DNA of 64,000 nt from Pelargonium tetragonum. Lineage: Eukaryota > Streptophyta > Magnoliopsida > Geraniales > Geraniaceae. The notes under the pieces are model-generated. The model was not told the origin of the DNA. It was given only the letters and a program-made list of their open reading frames with translations, and ran no database searches. Position 1 is the stretch's first letter; each line of letters begins with the position of its first letter. Both the position numbers and the translations under genes were made by a program. The stretch lies in the NCBI GenBank assembly GCA_036897445.1, contig JAYMTL010000037.1, positions 1-64,000 of the forward strand. Reading direction: 5' to 3'. Of this stretch, positions 36,139-47,450 are shown in pieces.

Positions 36139-37670
36139 CTAAGATTCGATTTGATGTTCCGTACAGGTATCGAAGATAAGATAACTCTTGCTTCCGATTT
36201 TTTAATTACTAACTAGCAGAATTTGGCTTGAGATATTTAACTTACCTTTTCCCAACTATGTAGGTAGGAGTTCTAAGTTGGTAAAGGATAACTAAACGCG
36301 AGCCAACAGGAGGGAGCCCTTTGGGGTTTGGTTTACAATAGAATTTGTACTCTGTTAGTCTGACTTCTTGCCTTGGATAAAGAACTTTATTACGGATCCT
36401 ACCTTTGTTTATGGAATTTTATAGGAAAATCTTAATGGAAACTTCATTACAAAAAAGAGGAGCTCTGATAATCCAGGTCTTTCCGTTTTTTCTTCGCGTA
36501 ATAAAAGAATTTCTAGACAAACCCCTTTCTCTTTATATAAAAGAAAGAGTTTATCCAAGAGGTCGGAAAAAACCAAAGATTCTTTTTCATATCGTGCTTA
36601 ACTTGTCTTGTATAGAATCATGATTATCATCACTGAGCGCCTCCGTAAAAAAGGAAAAGCTAGTACTTGATTTGAATTAGACTCTTACTATAACTGATTG
36701 CACGCTAGGTAGGCTACTCAAGAACCAAAATCTCTCTGCTATTAGGAAACTTTTATCTAATAAAGGAGGCTGGGTGGCCAAATCCAAATTAAGAAGGAGA
36801 GTTCCTGATGACCGGTAGCTTTACTCTAATTGATTTTATAAACTCCAAAAGTAGTTTTTTTAACTTCTATTTTAATAAGTAATAAGGCTACCAGAATTTC
36901 AGTATTATAATTATATGGGTTGGGTCTACTGAAAACAAGATAAATCTTTTGATTCTATCTTGGACTTACACTGGTTATGAAACAAACAATTACTGCTGAC
37001 AAAGGAACCCCCTTAATACCAGTTAATACCAGGAAGCATTTCTACCTCATTTAGGAATTCAACTCAAGCCTAACTTATAAGAAAAGGAGAGAGACTTTGA
37101 ACGACGCATAAAAGTTAAGAAGACTTTTGATAGACACAGACAGCAGTTGGAAAGTCCTTGTTTTTAGATCTGCGTTCGTTACCTACTAATGAGTATGGGT
37201 CTAATGAGATTTGAACCACCTACATATCTAAAATTTCAACTGACGTTTTAGAACTCAAACGGTTGCCCTTTTTCATTTTTGACAAAAAGCAGAAAGCCTC
37301 TACCTTTAATCCAAAACCAAGTTTAGTGCACAAGGCTTCACAAACTAACCCCTGGAAAAGCTCTGGTATAATAGGGCTCTTACTATAAAAGGAATCCTCT
37401 TTTTTCTTTCTATGAATAGCCAAAGACCTTATAAAAGGTCTCTCTCTATAACTAAGTAACCTAAAATCCAATACATAGCTCTAAGTTAAATAGTTGAACA
37501 TCCTGATAAAAACAAGATACTAAAAAGGGCTTATCTTTCTGAGTCGTAATACTCTAGTCCTAAAAAAAAAGAGCTTTGCTAAAGTAAAATGGGTGTTACT
37601 GCAATACAATATTACTTATTTAGGTTTTTAGATGACTTACGCTATAACAAACATCAATTATTCTTCTTTC
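36139..37670. other. Intergenic DNA without recognised genes
   Basis: AT-rich. A minus-strand stretch at about 37200-37280 carries a T-arm-like GTGGTTCAAATCTC and a possible D-arm-like region but no clear cloverleaf. The frames at 36405-36623 (+) and 37220-37471 (-) are orphan. Confidence 0.45.
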
Positions 37671-38400
37671 TTTTGTATCTCTTGCTTTGACTTTCTTCTT
37701 TGTTTTTCTCTAGATTTTCTTAGGAGCGGTATCTTTCTTCTGAGTTTTTTATAGTAGGAGGAGCTGGGCCTGTACTCTTTAGTTAGTTGTAGCAGATTCT
37801 AGTATTAACAGTAGAGGGAGGGGAAGTAGCAAGAGCAGTACCTAGACTGGTAAGGTAAGCGAACTTTTGTCTTCGTGATAGCCTACGTTTGTAGTTCTTG
37901 TCTTTCATATCTTAGCTTATAAGCAGTCAGTAGTTCTTGTTTTATTTACTCTATACTCTATAGTTATAGTTGTCTTAGTCCGTCTCTAAGGTGTCTTCCT
38001 CAATGTACTATGAAGCTTCTCAGTTAGGAGGGTAGAAACTTAAGACCAATAAGAGGTGTCTATACGACCCACCGAGTCAACGTCAGTTTAGGAGGTTGCT
38101 GTATCGTATATGTATGTGTATTGATACTGCCTTAATAAGCACAACCAACTAAGGTTTCTTGATTTGTATTTCCTTTGCTTTACTTCTTTTAGTTTATTAT
38201 ACTCTTATTCTGTATCTGTATTTTACTTGTTGTTGATTTCTTACGAGTTTAAGCTTTCTTCTTCTTTCTCAGCTATAATACCTACAAAAACCTCTTGTAT
38301 TGTAGCTCTTAGATTAGGTTTATAGTCTATAGAAATTTCTCTTACTCACGCAAAAGCAAAAACTCGTGTAAGTTTCTTGGCTAGATCCTTTTTCTCTCAG
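37671..38400. repeat. Region sharing diverged fragments with the nad5 neighbourhood
   Basis: A 25-bp exact match (37682-37706, including GACTTTCTTCTTTGTTTT) recurs at 42195-42219. AGCAGTACCTAGA near 37828 recalls AGTAGTACCTAGA near 41931. A 23-bp exact match at 38051-38073 (including GGTGTCTATACGACCC) recurs inside the nad5 intron at 43954-43976. The region is rich in T and pyrimidine tracts and has no coding frame. It looks like a decayed duplicate of DNA now around 41.8-44.0 kb. Confidence 0.55.
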
Positions 38401-39064
38401 GTATTAAAATTATTAAAAAGTGAAGGACTCATCTGAATAATTTAGTTTTAATTAACCAGAACTCTTTTTCTTTTTGGTCTTTTTTAATCTATCGGCAAAA
38501 GTCTTATTATAAAATATCAAAAGGTGATGCTTGGGTTATAGTTAAAGCAAGCTTTTTAGTCATGCGTGAATAGGAAGGCTTAGAGTAGGTTTCCTTATAA
38601 CCAGGGAATTAACAAATAGTAAATAGAGACGTTTCTAACCTTAAATTTCCTAGTCTAAAGAAAGATAGAAACAAAGGGTCTCGAATTTCGAAAAAGCAGG
38701 GTTCCTTTAAAGGAAGGATACTCGTTTTAATCCTAGTATAGGGCAGGCAAGCTTCTAGCTTGCTCTAGTTAATTAGTTGAGGCCTTGTACTTTGGAAAAA
38801 TGAAACAATTTCAAATATTAGGAGGAAATTCAGGAAAAGGGAGACAAATCTCTTAACTAAAGATATCCTTGGACTCTACTTCTACACCTGTAAGCGCAAT
38901 TCTAATTAGGAAGAGTAGGAAACTCTTAGTTAGGGAGCTCCCGGGGAGAGGACTCATCTTTAATCCTTAATACCTACTGCCTTTATTCGAAAAGAGATTT
39001 ACCCTGACTGACAGAAAAGTAAGGCCTTAATAAGCTAACTAGTTCAGCAAAAAGGGTTAGGGAT

Positions 39065-39160
39065 TAGATAGAATCTTGCTTCAGTTTCTACCTAAAATAG
39101 AATGCCAATTATCTTGAGTTTAGAGACTTCGGAGTTGGAGTCCCTTTTCACCTCTTTAGT
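39065..39160 (+). repeat. Isolated copy of the 18-22 kb repeat block
   Basis: GATAGAATC, a T-rich stretch, CCTAAAATAGAATGCC, TTGAGTTTAGAGACT and CCCTTTTCACCT follow the order of the block repeated at 18324-22510. Bases 38401-39064 hold no recognised gene. Confidence 0.5.
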
Positions 39161-41650
39161 CTCAAAATTGAATTTATCAATTTCGATTTGCTTGCTTAAG
39201 TAAGGAAGGGCTTAGCTCTGAATGAAATCAGGAAGCAGGAGACCGCAAGAAACAATTCCCCATTAAGTGAAGTGTAAAAGCTATCCAAAGTAAGGAATAC
39301 AGGGAACTTCCCCTAGAGTTTCTCCTAGAATCCCCTATATCCTCTAAAGATAGAAAATAGAAAAGAGAGACTGGCAGGCCCCTCCCTAACTAAAGGACTA
39401 CCCTTACTCATACAAACAAAAGAAGTTCTAACAGGAAACTACCTACTAGCTACAGTAAGTCATACAAGAACAAAAAGACAAAAAAGAGTACAGGTCTAGC
39501 TCCTACAAAGACTAATTCTAAAATAGAGACCCTTTGAGCTTCCACGATCTTGTGCGGCTTCTTTTCTTTCCCAATTACATTCTCTAACAGAGACTAGAGG
39601 AGCTCAGGATAGATGACAGAATCTCTCGAATTAGGAAGTGAAGTGGTCATATTAAACTTTCCAGAAACTACTGAAGTGGAACCCACTAAAAAAGGATTCT
39701 CAGTCCTTTTCTCTACCAAAGAAGGATAATGATTCCGAGTGAAGATATACTTGATAGCTCTACTAAAAGACAAAGAAGAAAGGGAAAGATTGATTCTATA
39801 TAAGTGATTTTAAAGAAACTCTGCGCTAGGATAACTCGATTCTAACCCGCGTACATAATCTCAATTTAGTATTGACGTACTTTTCTTTCTAATCTGTTAA
39901 TAAACTAAGACATCTATGAAATTGAACTTATAGAGAGTTTGTATATTTCTTAGTTTTAGAGGCTAGTGTATTAGCTTAAACTTAAAATCAATTTGCAAAA
40001 GCTGTTTTACGGTTCAGGAGTACAAGGGTACTTTCTAAAAGAAGAAGTCAAGCTCGAGTTAGGTAATAGAAAAAGCTATCTCATAAAGTTTGGCTAGACA
40101 AGTTTGAAAGAGAGCTCTTTGGGACTCCTTGGATATGCCAGCTGCTTAACGAGAAAGGGGTTTTATTACATCTGGGTTACCCGTACAAGTCTTCTTTTTT
40201 AAAGGTATACTTTTTTAGTACTTTTTAATGACTCATTTAACCAAGAAACTGAAACAAATTAAGTCAGACTCAACCGGGATTCGATAAGTATTTAGAGGCC
40301 TTAATAGCTTATTAACTAGGCCCCCGCTTGCAGGGATTTCTGGTAATAATTAGGACTCTATTTTCTTTAAATACTTTGACAGAAAAAGTTTTCTAGATGT
40401 GCATCTACCGATAGGGGGTAAGAATCAGAGTTGATAAGTAACCGGCTATTAGACTTTTGGCTTCATAAGACTTTTTTTTTTAGGAGCTTCCTTTCACAAA
40501 GAAATAAGGATACTCTTAGAAGAGTCCTCGATCCTATTTAGTTTGCTCTTGGTGATAATTCCGTATTTACGGGTAATTGAATTAGGGCTTCTTCTAATAG
40601 GGCACTCTTTCCTTAATTCAATTAAATGTGCTTTCGATCTGTAATAGAATCCAGGCATTTTCTTATAGGGATTCTTTTATTATTCAAAGAGATTGCTTCC
40701 AATAGAAATAGAATTCGATGTACTCCTACCTTCGCTACCTTGTTAACAAAAAAAGGAAAGCGTAAGCACAGGATTTTCATAAAAGAATTTAAATTATAGT
40801 TATAAATTCTTCAAGTTTTAAACTGCCATGTGTAACTTTAGGTTATATTTCGAGGGGAGCCTTATCTTTTGTCAGAAAAACGACTAACTATATCACTTTC
40901 AACTAACCCGCGAGATAGAGAACCTCTTATAACCTATAAGATAGAAAATAGAAAATTGATATCCTTCCAATATTGTTACGCGACTCCCGATACCTTATCC
41001 AGAATGCTCGGTTTATTATTAAACCCCGTCGTCTTTTTTATAGCATTTAAGTACTTTTCCTCTTTTTAAGACCAGGTCACTCTTAAACAGGGTTTTTAAC
41101 CTTTAGCTTTAGTATAGTAGGCCTTGAAACTACAAATGTACAGGATTGGGCGGTTACTCCAGTTCTTTTGTAAAGAGAGGCTCCTCACTATTAGTGTAAG
41201 GTTTAAGTTTTACTAGAAAAAAGGGGTACCCGTTATCTAATCAAAAGTTTTATTAAGCGAATTATTATAAAACCAGAGTTTCATTAAACAATAAAAGTAC
41301 ATGGGTTTGAAGAAAAAAGTGTAACTGTTTGTAGATTCTGGGTAGAGCAAACAAGAAATTTAGAGTTAATCTCAGTTTATGTCATACTTATGGATCAAAT
41401 AACAAAAAGCTTTTAGGAAAAGACCTTATAGCGCAGTAAAAAGATACCCTTGATCTTAATCTTAAGATAAAAGCATTAGCTCCCTTTTTCATTATATAAA
41501 CTGGAACTCTCTTCACTAGGATTTTTTTATTAGAATTAGGATAGTATGGAACCTGTCTTCTTGGGATATTGGGCTCGTGGTTGCCTATTGCAGCTAGTGG
41601 CTTTCCTTTCATCATAGCTTATAAGTAGTTCTTGCATTCTTCTTTGTTTG
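39161..41650. other. Intergenic DNA without recognised features
   Basis: No gene, RNA or strong repeat seen. The plus frame at 40869-41069 begins MSEKR, like RPS14, but the similarity stops there. Confidence 0.5.
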
Positions 41651-43018
41651 AATGGAATAGCTAGTACTAGATCTAATAAGAGTGTTCTTTTTTAAGAAGA
41701 GAAGGCCCTAGAGAGATAGGACTCTGCCAACTGACACGCAGAGAAGGGGGTTCTTGCACTAGAGTGAAAAGAGTAGATAGGATAGCACATATCCCCACCA
41801 ACTGACTTGACCTTGACCTTGACTTTTATGTTTTTAGATTCTGTGTCTGTATTTGATTTGTTTCTAGATTTTCTTATGTTTCTTAGCACAATAGTAGGTA
41901 TTGTAAATAAGAAAGAGGGCGGCACAACAGGAGTAGTACCTAGAGTTACTAGAGGAAGGGGAGTGGGAAGGCAGCTACTAGATTTCATTATAATATAGGT
42001 AGAAGAGAGTCCTTTAGTTATTATGCGATTGGGAGGAATGCCTGAGATCTAAAGGAAAATTCAGTTTATCTGGGATAGAGGGTTTTGCTTCTTTTTGTTC
42101 ATCTAGAATATGAAAACTTCTTTTTTAAAAGACTCCGGGGTTTGACTCCTGCTCTGCTTGTTTTCTTAAACTTACTTGCTGAAACTGAAAAGAGTTGCTT
42201 TGACTTTCTTCTTTGTTTTGATTCACAGGAGCGCTAGGGAGGGAGTCTTTCTAATAGCAGCACTTCTCTTTTCTTTCCAAGCTAATTAATTAATTAACTT
42301 AACTTAACTTAACTTAACTTAACTTAACTTTGTTACCTTTTGTTGCCTTTGTCTTCTCTTCTATTTCTTCTTTTTTGTATTCTTATCTTCTTATTGTTCT
42401 ATGAATTACCTTATCAAATTTTCTTCTTTGTCTTACTGAGTTTTCAATTTCAAGCTTTTATCCTATGCTCGTTTTCATCTATATAGTATATAGAAGAACT
42501 TTTCAACTCCTCTAAGCTGGTAGGCAAGTCCATTCCTTGTTGAAATGATACGACATGAGTTTGCGAAGTCCAATGACATGGGTTCGAATACGAAGAAGGG
42601 CCTCTCTCATTTAGAAGATCGGTGAGAACTTTGAAAGAGACTACATAAAGGTGAAAGGAACCTATTTTTAGGTTGGTGACTTTTTCTTTTCTTTCTCTGG
42701 TTCTCTTTCTTTTTTCTCTCTTTTTCTATTTGGATTTACTGTATATAAGATAAAGATCCTGCATATCAATTTCTAGGCCTTTATCCCTTCTTTTAGGAAC
42801 TGACCAACCCTATAAGAAAGATCTTCTAATCGATATGTATTATTCAAAGGCTCAATTTTTCTTTCTTTTTGCTTTGGAATGCAATAGGCTTACTGTATAT
42901 AATCTTCTCTTTTCTTATCAATTTCAGTAAACTTTCCGTTTTCACTTCTTGCTTAGAGAGAGTGGACTGGAATAGACCAGATTGATGACTCAACATCCTT
43001 ACCCTCCATCATATATCT
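41651..43018. other. nad5 upstream region with duplicated tracts
   Basis: No gene. It holds diverged duplicates of 37.6-37.9 kb, a pentanucleotide tract at 42296-42330, and two similar stretches with TTTACTGTATATAA (about 42738) and CTTACTGTATATAA (about 42888). A TTCGAAT-containing stretch at about 42589 is only superficially tRNA-like. Confidence 0.45.
42296..42330 (+). repeat. Pentanucleotide microsatellite (AACTT)7
   Basis: Seven exact tandem AACTT units, preceded by a short TTAA repeat (TAATTAATTAATT). A simple sequence tract likely to vary in copy number. Confidence 0.95.
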
Positions 43019-43092
43019 TTTACGACATAAACTTTCAATTATGACTCAAATGAGAAAAGGAGCTCTTTCATTCAGTTTTCTTGGCTAGCCTT
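43019..43092 (+). repeat. nad5 leader repeat, copy A
   Basis: Contains TATGACTCAAATGA and a later TTCTTGGCTAG. The same order is seen in copy B (43227-43308) and a distant copy (60300-60377). It lies about 0.3 kb before the nad5 start codon. Confidence 0.5.
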
Positions 43093-43226
43093 TGACTCTT
43101 TATATAATCTTTTTCTTTCAATCTAGAAATTTCAAGACTGATATGAGGTCCTCTCCTGGATTGAAAGTCCTTGCTCAGAAAAAGTCAACAGAAATGGCTC
43201 AGATTTGACTATCTTATCGTTACCGG

Positions 43227-43308
43227 AATGCAACCTCTTTTTACGAATAGAAAGATCAACTATGGCTCAAATGAAGGGACTCACACATGAAGGATTCTTG
43301 GCTTGAGT
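43227..43308 (+). repeat. nad5 leader repeat, copy B
   Basis: Has AATGCAACCTCTTTTT, ACTATGGCTCAAATGA and GGATTCTTGGCTTGAG. The first two blocks recur at 60300-60341. It lies just ahead of nad5 exon 1 and probably belongs to its 5' untranslated region or promoter area. Confidence 0.6.
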
Positions 43309-43374
43309 TGTTCTTATTTAGTTGCTTTAGTTTCTCATTAGTGCTTTGCTGCTTGGATGAGTTAGGAGTCTACT

Positions 43375-43604
43375 ATGTATCTACTGATAGTCCTCTTGCC
43401 GCTATTGGGAAGTTCAGCTATAGGTTTGTTCGGAAGGTTCCTAGGAGCAGAAGGAAGCGCCATTTTAAGTACTATCTGCGTTTCGTTATCTGCAATACTC
43501 TCATTCTTTGCCTTTTATGAGGTCGCACTTGGAGCTAGTGCTTGCTATCTAAAGTTAGCTCCGTGGATTTCGTCGGAAATGTTTGATGCTTCTTGGGGTT
43601 TCTT
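43375..43604 (+). CDS. nad5: nad5 exon 1, NADH dehydrogenase subunit 5
   Basis: Encodes the N-terminal 76 residues of ND5, a proton-pumping membrane-arm subunit of complex I, plus two bases of codon 77. The start [17 protein letters not shown] matches plant ND5, and the exon ends at MFDASWGF. The 230-base length equals that of the classical plant exon 1. The open frame runs on past the splice site to 43758 as meaningless sequence (GARKVTEE and onward). Codon 77 is completed by the first base of exon 2 (TT plus G, Leu), giving the conserved WGFLFDSLTVV junction. Residues match without any C-to-U editing being needed, as far as can be judged. Identity is very secure; the exact boundary base rests on homology. 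Confidence 0.96.
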
Positions 43605-44060
43605 TGGCGCCCGTAAAGTCACTGAGGAATTGGACTCGACAATTTCCTATTCTAGTTTGATCTATTCTAAAGTTTCTTTCAAAATGAAACAAAAGAATAG
43701 GTTTGGGATCGCAAGAGCATGTCGGAAGAGCTCAATTAGAATTTCAATACACAAGTGAGATGCAGAGCCATGAAGAGTAGGCTTGCATATGCGTAACAAG
43801 AGAGCGTACTTATGCCGGAAATGAAGGGCCTAGAAACTATCTCATCTCTGTATCACATAGTTCGGTGAAATCGGGGAAGCACGCTTAGTAGCTAGGCGTG
43901 AAAAAGAGGGCTCGTAGTACTCGACTACTGGACGCGTCGAGAAAGGGGTCTAAAAGAGGTGTCTATACGACCCACCTGTGATATATAGGTTGGTGAGCCT
44001 AGTGATAGGAAACTATCTTGCTAAGTTCGGAGAGCACTTTAGATGAGGTCTTGACTCTAT
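43605..44060 (+). other. Group II intron in nad5 (first nad5 intron), short form
   Basis: The intron sits at the classical first nad5 site and ends in AT, as group II introns do. A domain V-like hairpin is visible near 43997-44030: GAGCCTAG, a GATAG stem, a GAAA tetraloop, CTATC and CTAAGTTC. The rest to the 3' end can supply domain VI. The 5' end reads TGGCGCC rather than the usual GUGYG. At 456 bp it is roughly half the usual size in vascular plants and encodes no maturase. It holds the 23-bp stretch shared with 38051-38073. Confidence 0.85.
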
Positions 44061-45825
44061 GTTTGACAGTCTGACCGTAGTAATGCTTGTTGTAGTTACA
44101 TTCATAAGTAGTTTAGTACACCTCTATTCCATTTCATACATGTCAGAGGATCCTCACAGTTCGCGATTCATGTCCTATCTCTCTTTGTTCACATTCTTTA
44201 TGCTGATGCTAGTGACAGGGGATAACTTCCTTCAATTATTTCTGGGTTGGGAAGGTGTGGGTCTTTCTTCGTACTTGCTAATCAATTTCTGGTTCACGCG
44301 TCTTCAGTCAGATAAGTCAGCGATTAAGGCTATGCTTGTAAATCGAGTAGGTGACTTTGGTCTAGCCCTGGGTATCTTGACTTGCTTTACTCTTTATCAA
44401 ACTATAGACTTTTCAACTCTCTTCGCTTGCGCATCTCTACCAAGTGGCTCCTTTCTCTTTTGCAATCTTGAAATTCATGGAACAACTCTTATTTGTATTC
44501 TACTCTTTATTGGTGCAGTTGGTAAATCAGCTCAGATAGGCTTGCACACTTGGTTACCTGATGCTATGGAAGGTCCAACCCCTGTCTCGGCATTGATTCA
44601 TGCAGCTACTATGGTAACAGCGGGCGTTTTCCTGATAGCAAGATGCTCTCCCTTATTCGAATACTCGGCTACAGCTAACATTCTAATTACTTTCATAGGA
44701 GCTACGACCTCATTCCTTGCAGCAACGACGGGAATCTTACAGAATGATCTCAAGAGAGTCATAGCCTATTCGACATGCAGTCAATTAGGATATATGATCT
44801 TTGCTTGTGGTATCTCGAACTACGCTGTCAGTGTCTTCCACTTAATGAATCACGCCTTCTTCAAAGCCTTACTCTTCTTAAGTGCGGGTTCAGTCATTCA
44901 TGCCATGTCGGATGAACAAGATATGCGGAAAATGGGAGGGCTTGCCGCATACTTACCCTTCACCTATTCTATGATGCTCATCGGAAGCTTAGCTCTAATA
45001 GGCTTTCCTTTTCTAACGGGCTTCTATTCAAAGGATGTGATCTTGGAACTAGCTTACAGTAAGTATACGCTCAGCGGTCACTTTGCCTTTTGGTTGGGAA
45101 GTCTCTCGGTTCTTTTCACATCTTACTACTCTTTTATGTTACTTGTTCTAACATTCTTATCTCCTTCATTCGGGCGAGACATCGAAAGATCTCATGATGC
45201 GCCCATTCCTATGGCAATTCCTTTGTTCATTCTGTCTATAGGAAGTTTATTTGTAGGATATTTGGCCAAAGATATGATGATTGGTTTAGGCACTAACTTC
45301 TGGGCCAACTCCTTATTTGTACTACCCAAAAATGAGATTCTTGCTGAGTCCGAGTTCGCTGTTCCAACGATAGTGAAACTTGTGCCTCTTTTCTTTAGTA
45401 GCTTAGGTGCTTTTCTTGCTTATAATATCAATTTAGTATCGGATCAATTCCAACGAGCTTTTCAAAGGAGTCACTTGTGTAATCGACTCTATACCTTCTT
45501 CAATAGGCGCTGGTTCTTTGATCAAGTTTTCAATGACTTTCTAGTGAGAGTCTTCCTTCGTTTCGGATACGAGATCTCGTTCAAAGCTTTAGATAAGGGA
45601 GCTATCGAGATCTTGGGTCCGTACGGAATATCATACACATTCCAACGGTTGTCTGGTCGTTTTAGTCAACTTCAAAGCGGCTTTGTCTATCATTATGCCT
45701 TCGCTATGTTACTTGGCTTAACTCTCCTTGTGACCTTCTTCTGTATCTGGGATTCTCTACTATCTTCTTGGGTAGATAATAGGTTGTTCTTTATTTGGAT
45801 AGTGAGTTGTTTCTATAGTGAATAA
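44061..45825 (+). CDS. nad5: nad5 exon 2 to stop, fused exons 2-5
   Basis: Encodes residues 77-664 of ND5. Conserved features include the Glu in GWEGVG, the Lys in [15 protein letters not shown], the His in [12 protein letters not shown] and the Lys in [15 protein letters not shown], all parts of the antiporter-like proton channel, followed by [10 protein letters not shown] and the C-terminal helix region ([18 protein letters not shown]). In most vascular plants three more introns interrupt this part, two of them trans-spliced around a 22-base exon in seed plants. Here the frame is continuous through [22 protein letters not shown] and beyond. The protein has about three residues fewer near SPSFGRDIE. 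It ends at FYSE, with the stop at 45823-45825. The ATG at 44059 is not the start: it straddles the splice junction. Confidence 0.96.
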
Positions 45826-45913
45826 GAATAGATCAGACTGAGACTTGGTAAGCAAGAAAAGCTAAACTTTCTTTTTCTTTCTTTTTGTAAGATGGGAATT
45901 TCACAAGTTTTTC

Positions 45914-45972
45914 CTCCCATTTCAAACGCTTTCTCAACGAGTGAGGGGGCATCTAACATTTTGCCATTTTGA
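45914..45972 (+). repeat. GTGAGGGGG repeat family, copy 1
   Basis: The core GTGAGGGGGCATCTAACATT begins at 45941 and is followed by TTGCCATTTTGAG. It lies just after nad5. The block CTTCTGAATCTCTGCTTT follows at 46002-46019 and recurs exactly at 46649-46666. Confidence 0.75.
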
Positions 45973-46151
45973 GAGGGTACCATTTTGAGCCATTTGACAT
46001 GCTTCTGAATCTCTGCTTTTCCGATCCGGTCTTGCTTTGGAGAATCTTTGCCCTAATTCCCTTTTGTAATATGAACTTCTTGTAGATCTTATTAGCTGCC
46101 AGTATCTTTTGTTATAGTCAACATTTCTCTATTCTCCCATTTAGGTTTCTA

Positions 46152-46206
46152 CCCATTTTTAAGCATTTCTACCAGTGAGGGGGCAGATAACATTTTGCCA
46201 TTTTCA
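46152..46206 (+). repeat. GTGAGGGGG repeat family, copy 2
   Basis: The core GTGAGGGGGCAGATAACATT begins at 46175 and is followed by TTGCCATTTTCAAGGG. The preceding CCCATTTTTAAGCATTTCTACC matches the lead-in of copy 1 loosely. Confidence 0.75.
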
Positions 46207-46328
46207 AGGGAAGATTTAGGTACCGAAAACTGTAGGGAAGTCAACCTCGTTACCTCGTTAGTAACTTAGTGCAATAAAGGTCTCTTATAAAAGAGTCAGC
46301 TACAAAGTGGTTTAGTACAATTGTTAGT

Positions 46329-46384
46329 CAAAGTTCCCGGAGGTCTTATACAGAATATGAAAATAGAACTTCATAGCGCAGCTC
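46329..46384 (+). repeat. CAAAGTTCCC repeat, copy 1
   Basis: CAAAGTTCCC, ATGAAAATAGAACT, CATAGC and CAGCTC occur here in the same order as at 49208-49249. A further internal repeat CTCGGTCTCT plus GGTGC occurs at about 46382 and 46478. Confidence 0.6.
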
Positions 46385-46591
46385 GGTCTCTTGGTGCATA
46401 AAGTGAGAATTGGATCCTTAATGCTTAGGGATAGATAGAACGGTCTCTATTCTATCATTTCTTGAGGTAATATACCCCTCGGTCTCTCGGTGCCTTAGAG
46501 GATGCCCCTCAATTCTCAGTGCTTTCTAGTTCGAGTTTAGTTCAGTCAAGTTACAAGGTTCCTAACAGTTTGCCAGGGTCAAGGTCCCTGT

Positions 46592-46666
46592 GGGGTAGGG
46601 GGCCCCTAACATTTTGCCTTTCCCTCCTCTTGGGACATGTAAAGTGAACTTCTGAATCTCTGCTTT
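46592..46666 (+). repeat. GTGAGGGGG repeat family, copy 3 (diverged)
   Basis: GGGGTAGGGGGCCCCTAACA then TTTTGCC, followed after 24 bases by the exact 18-mer CTTCTGAATCTCTGCTTT (46649-46666), as after copy 1. The region to 47450 is otherwise non-coding. Confidence 0.6.
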
Positions 46667-47450
46667 CGATAGCCCAAGCTACCCCTTTCAATTTCAAAGC
46701 CTTCTCTGGGTTCCTAGTGAGATGCCCCTGCCTGTCTTATTCCCGTTGATAGCTGGGTAGGTAATCTTATTACAGGCACTCGCAATGAGCTTTTACAAAG
46801 ATAAGTAAGGCATTTTTCAGTTCAGTAGAGTCTTAGATCCGGTTTTGGTTCTTAGGAGATAGAGAATTAGGAAACGAAGTTAAGGTATCGTTTAGATGTA
46901 GCTACAGGTAATGCAATTAAGGTTGGCTGTCAAGATACAGAATAAGCTAGAGGTAGGGAAGTTCCTAAGAGGTACATCAAGAGTTTCCATTTTAGGAAAA
47001 GAATTGAAAAGTGAAGGCTTCCTCCTCAGGATCAGAGTTGTTGCGTTAGAGGCTTTCTTTCACTGATCAAGAAAAAGGTAAAGGTTTTTGCGAATTTCTC
47101 TGGATAAGAGTAAGGGAATACAAAAGAGTTCCTAAGATAGAAGGGGCTATGAATAAGCTATAGAAATGTCCAGGGTGGAAAAGCGCGAGTGCGCCCCTAA
47201 GAAGATAGTCAATTTAGATGTTAAGGCTCAAATTTAAAGTAAGCAGTTTCCGGTAAGTTAAAGGCAAGCAAATAGATATAAAGGAAAGGGGCCCGTTAGC
47301 TATAAAGGTACAGCTGTAAAAGTTAGGGATATGATACAGGCTAAGAGTGAGGCATCCGAAGGATGTTTAGTTATTTAGTTATTAAGAAAGGCAGAACCCT
47401 AAAGTCAAGCTCTAGAGAAAGGAATAGCTATGAAAAAAGTAAGTCAACAG

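Noticed and set aside
40869-41069. rps14 from the MSEKR start
   Set aside because: Similarity ends after five residues; the conserved RPS14 zinc-free core is absent.
42575-42640. tRNA from ATGGGTTCGAATAC
   Set aside because: The T stem does not pair and there is no acceptor or anticodon arm.
44059-44061. ATG as an independent start for the long ND5 frame
   Set aside because: It straddles the intron end (AT) and first exon base (G). ND5 begins in exon 1, and this residue is the conserved Leu made by splicing.
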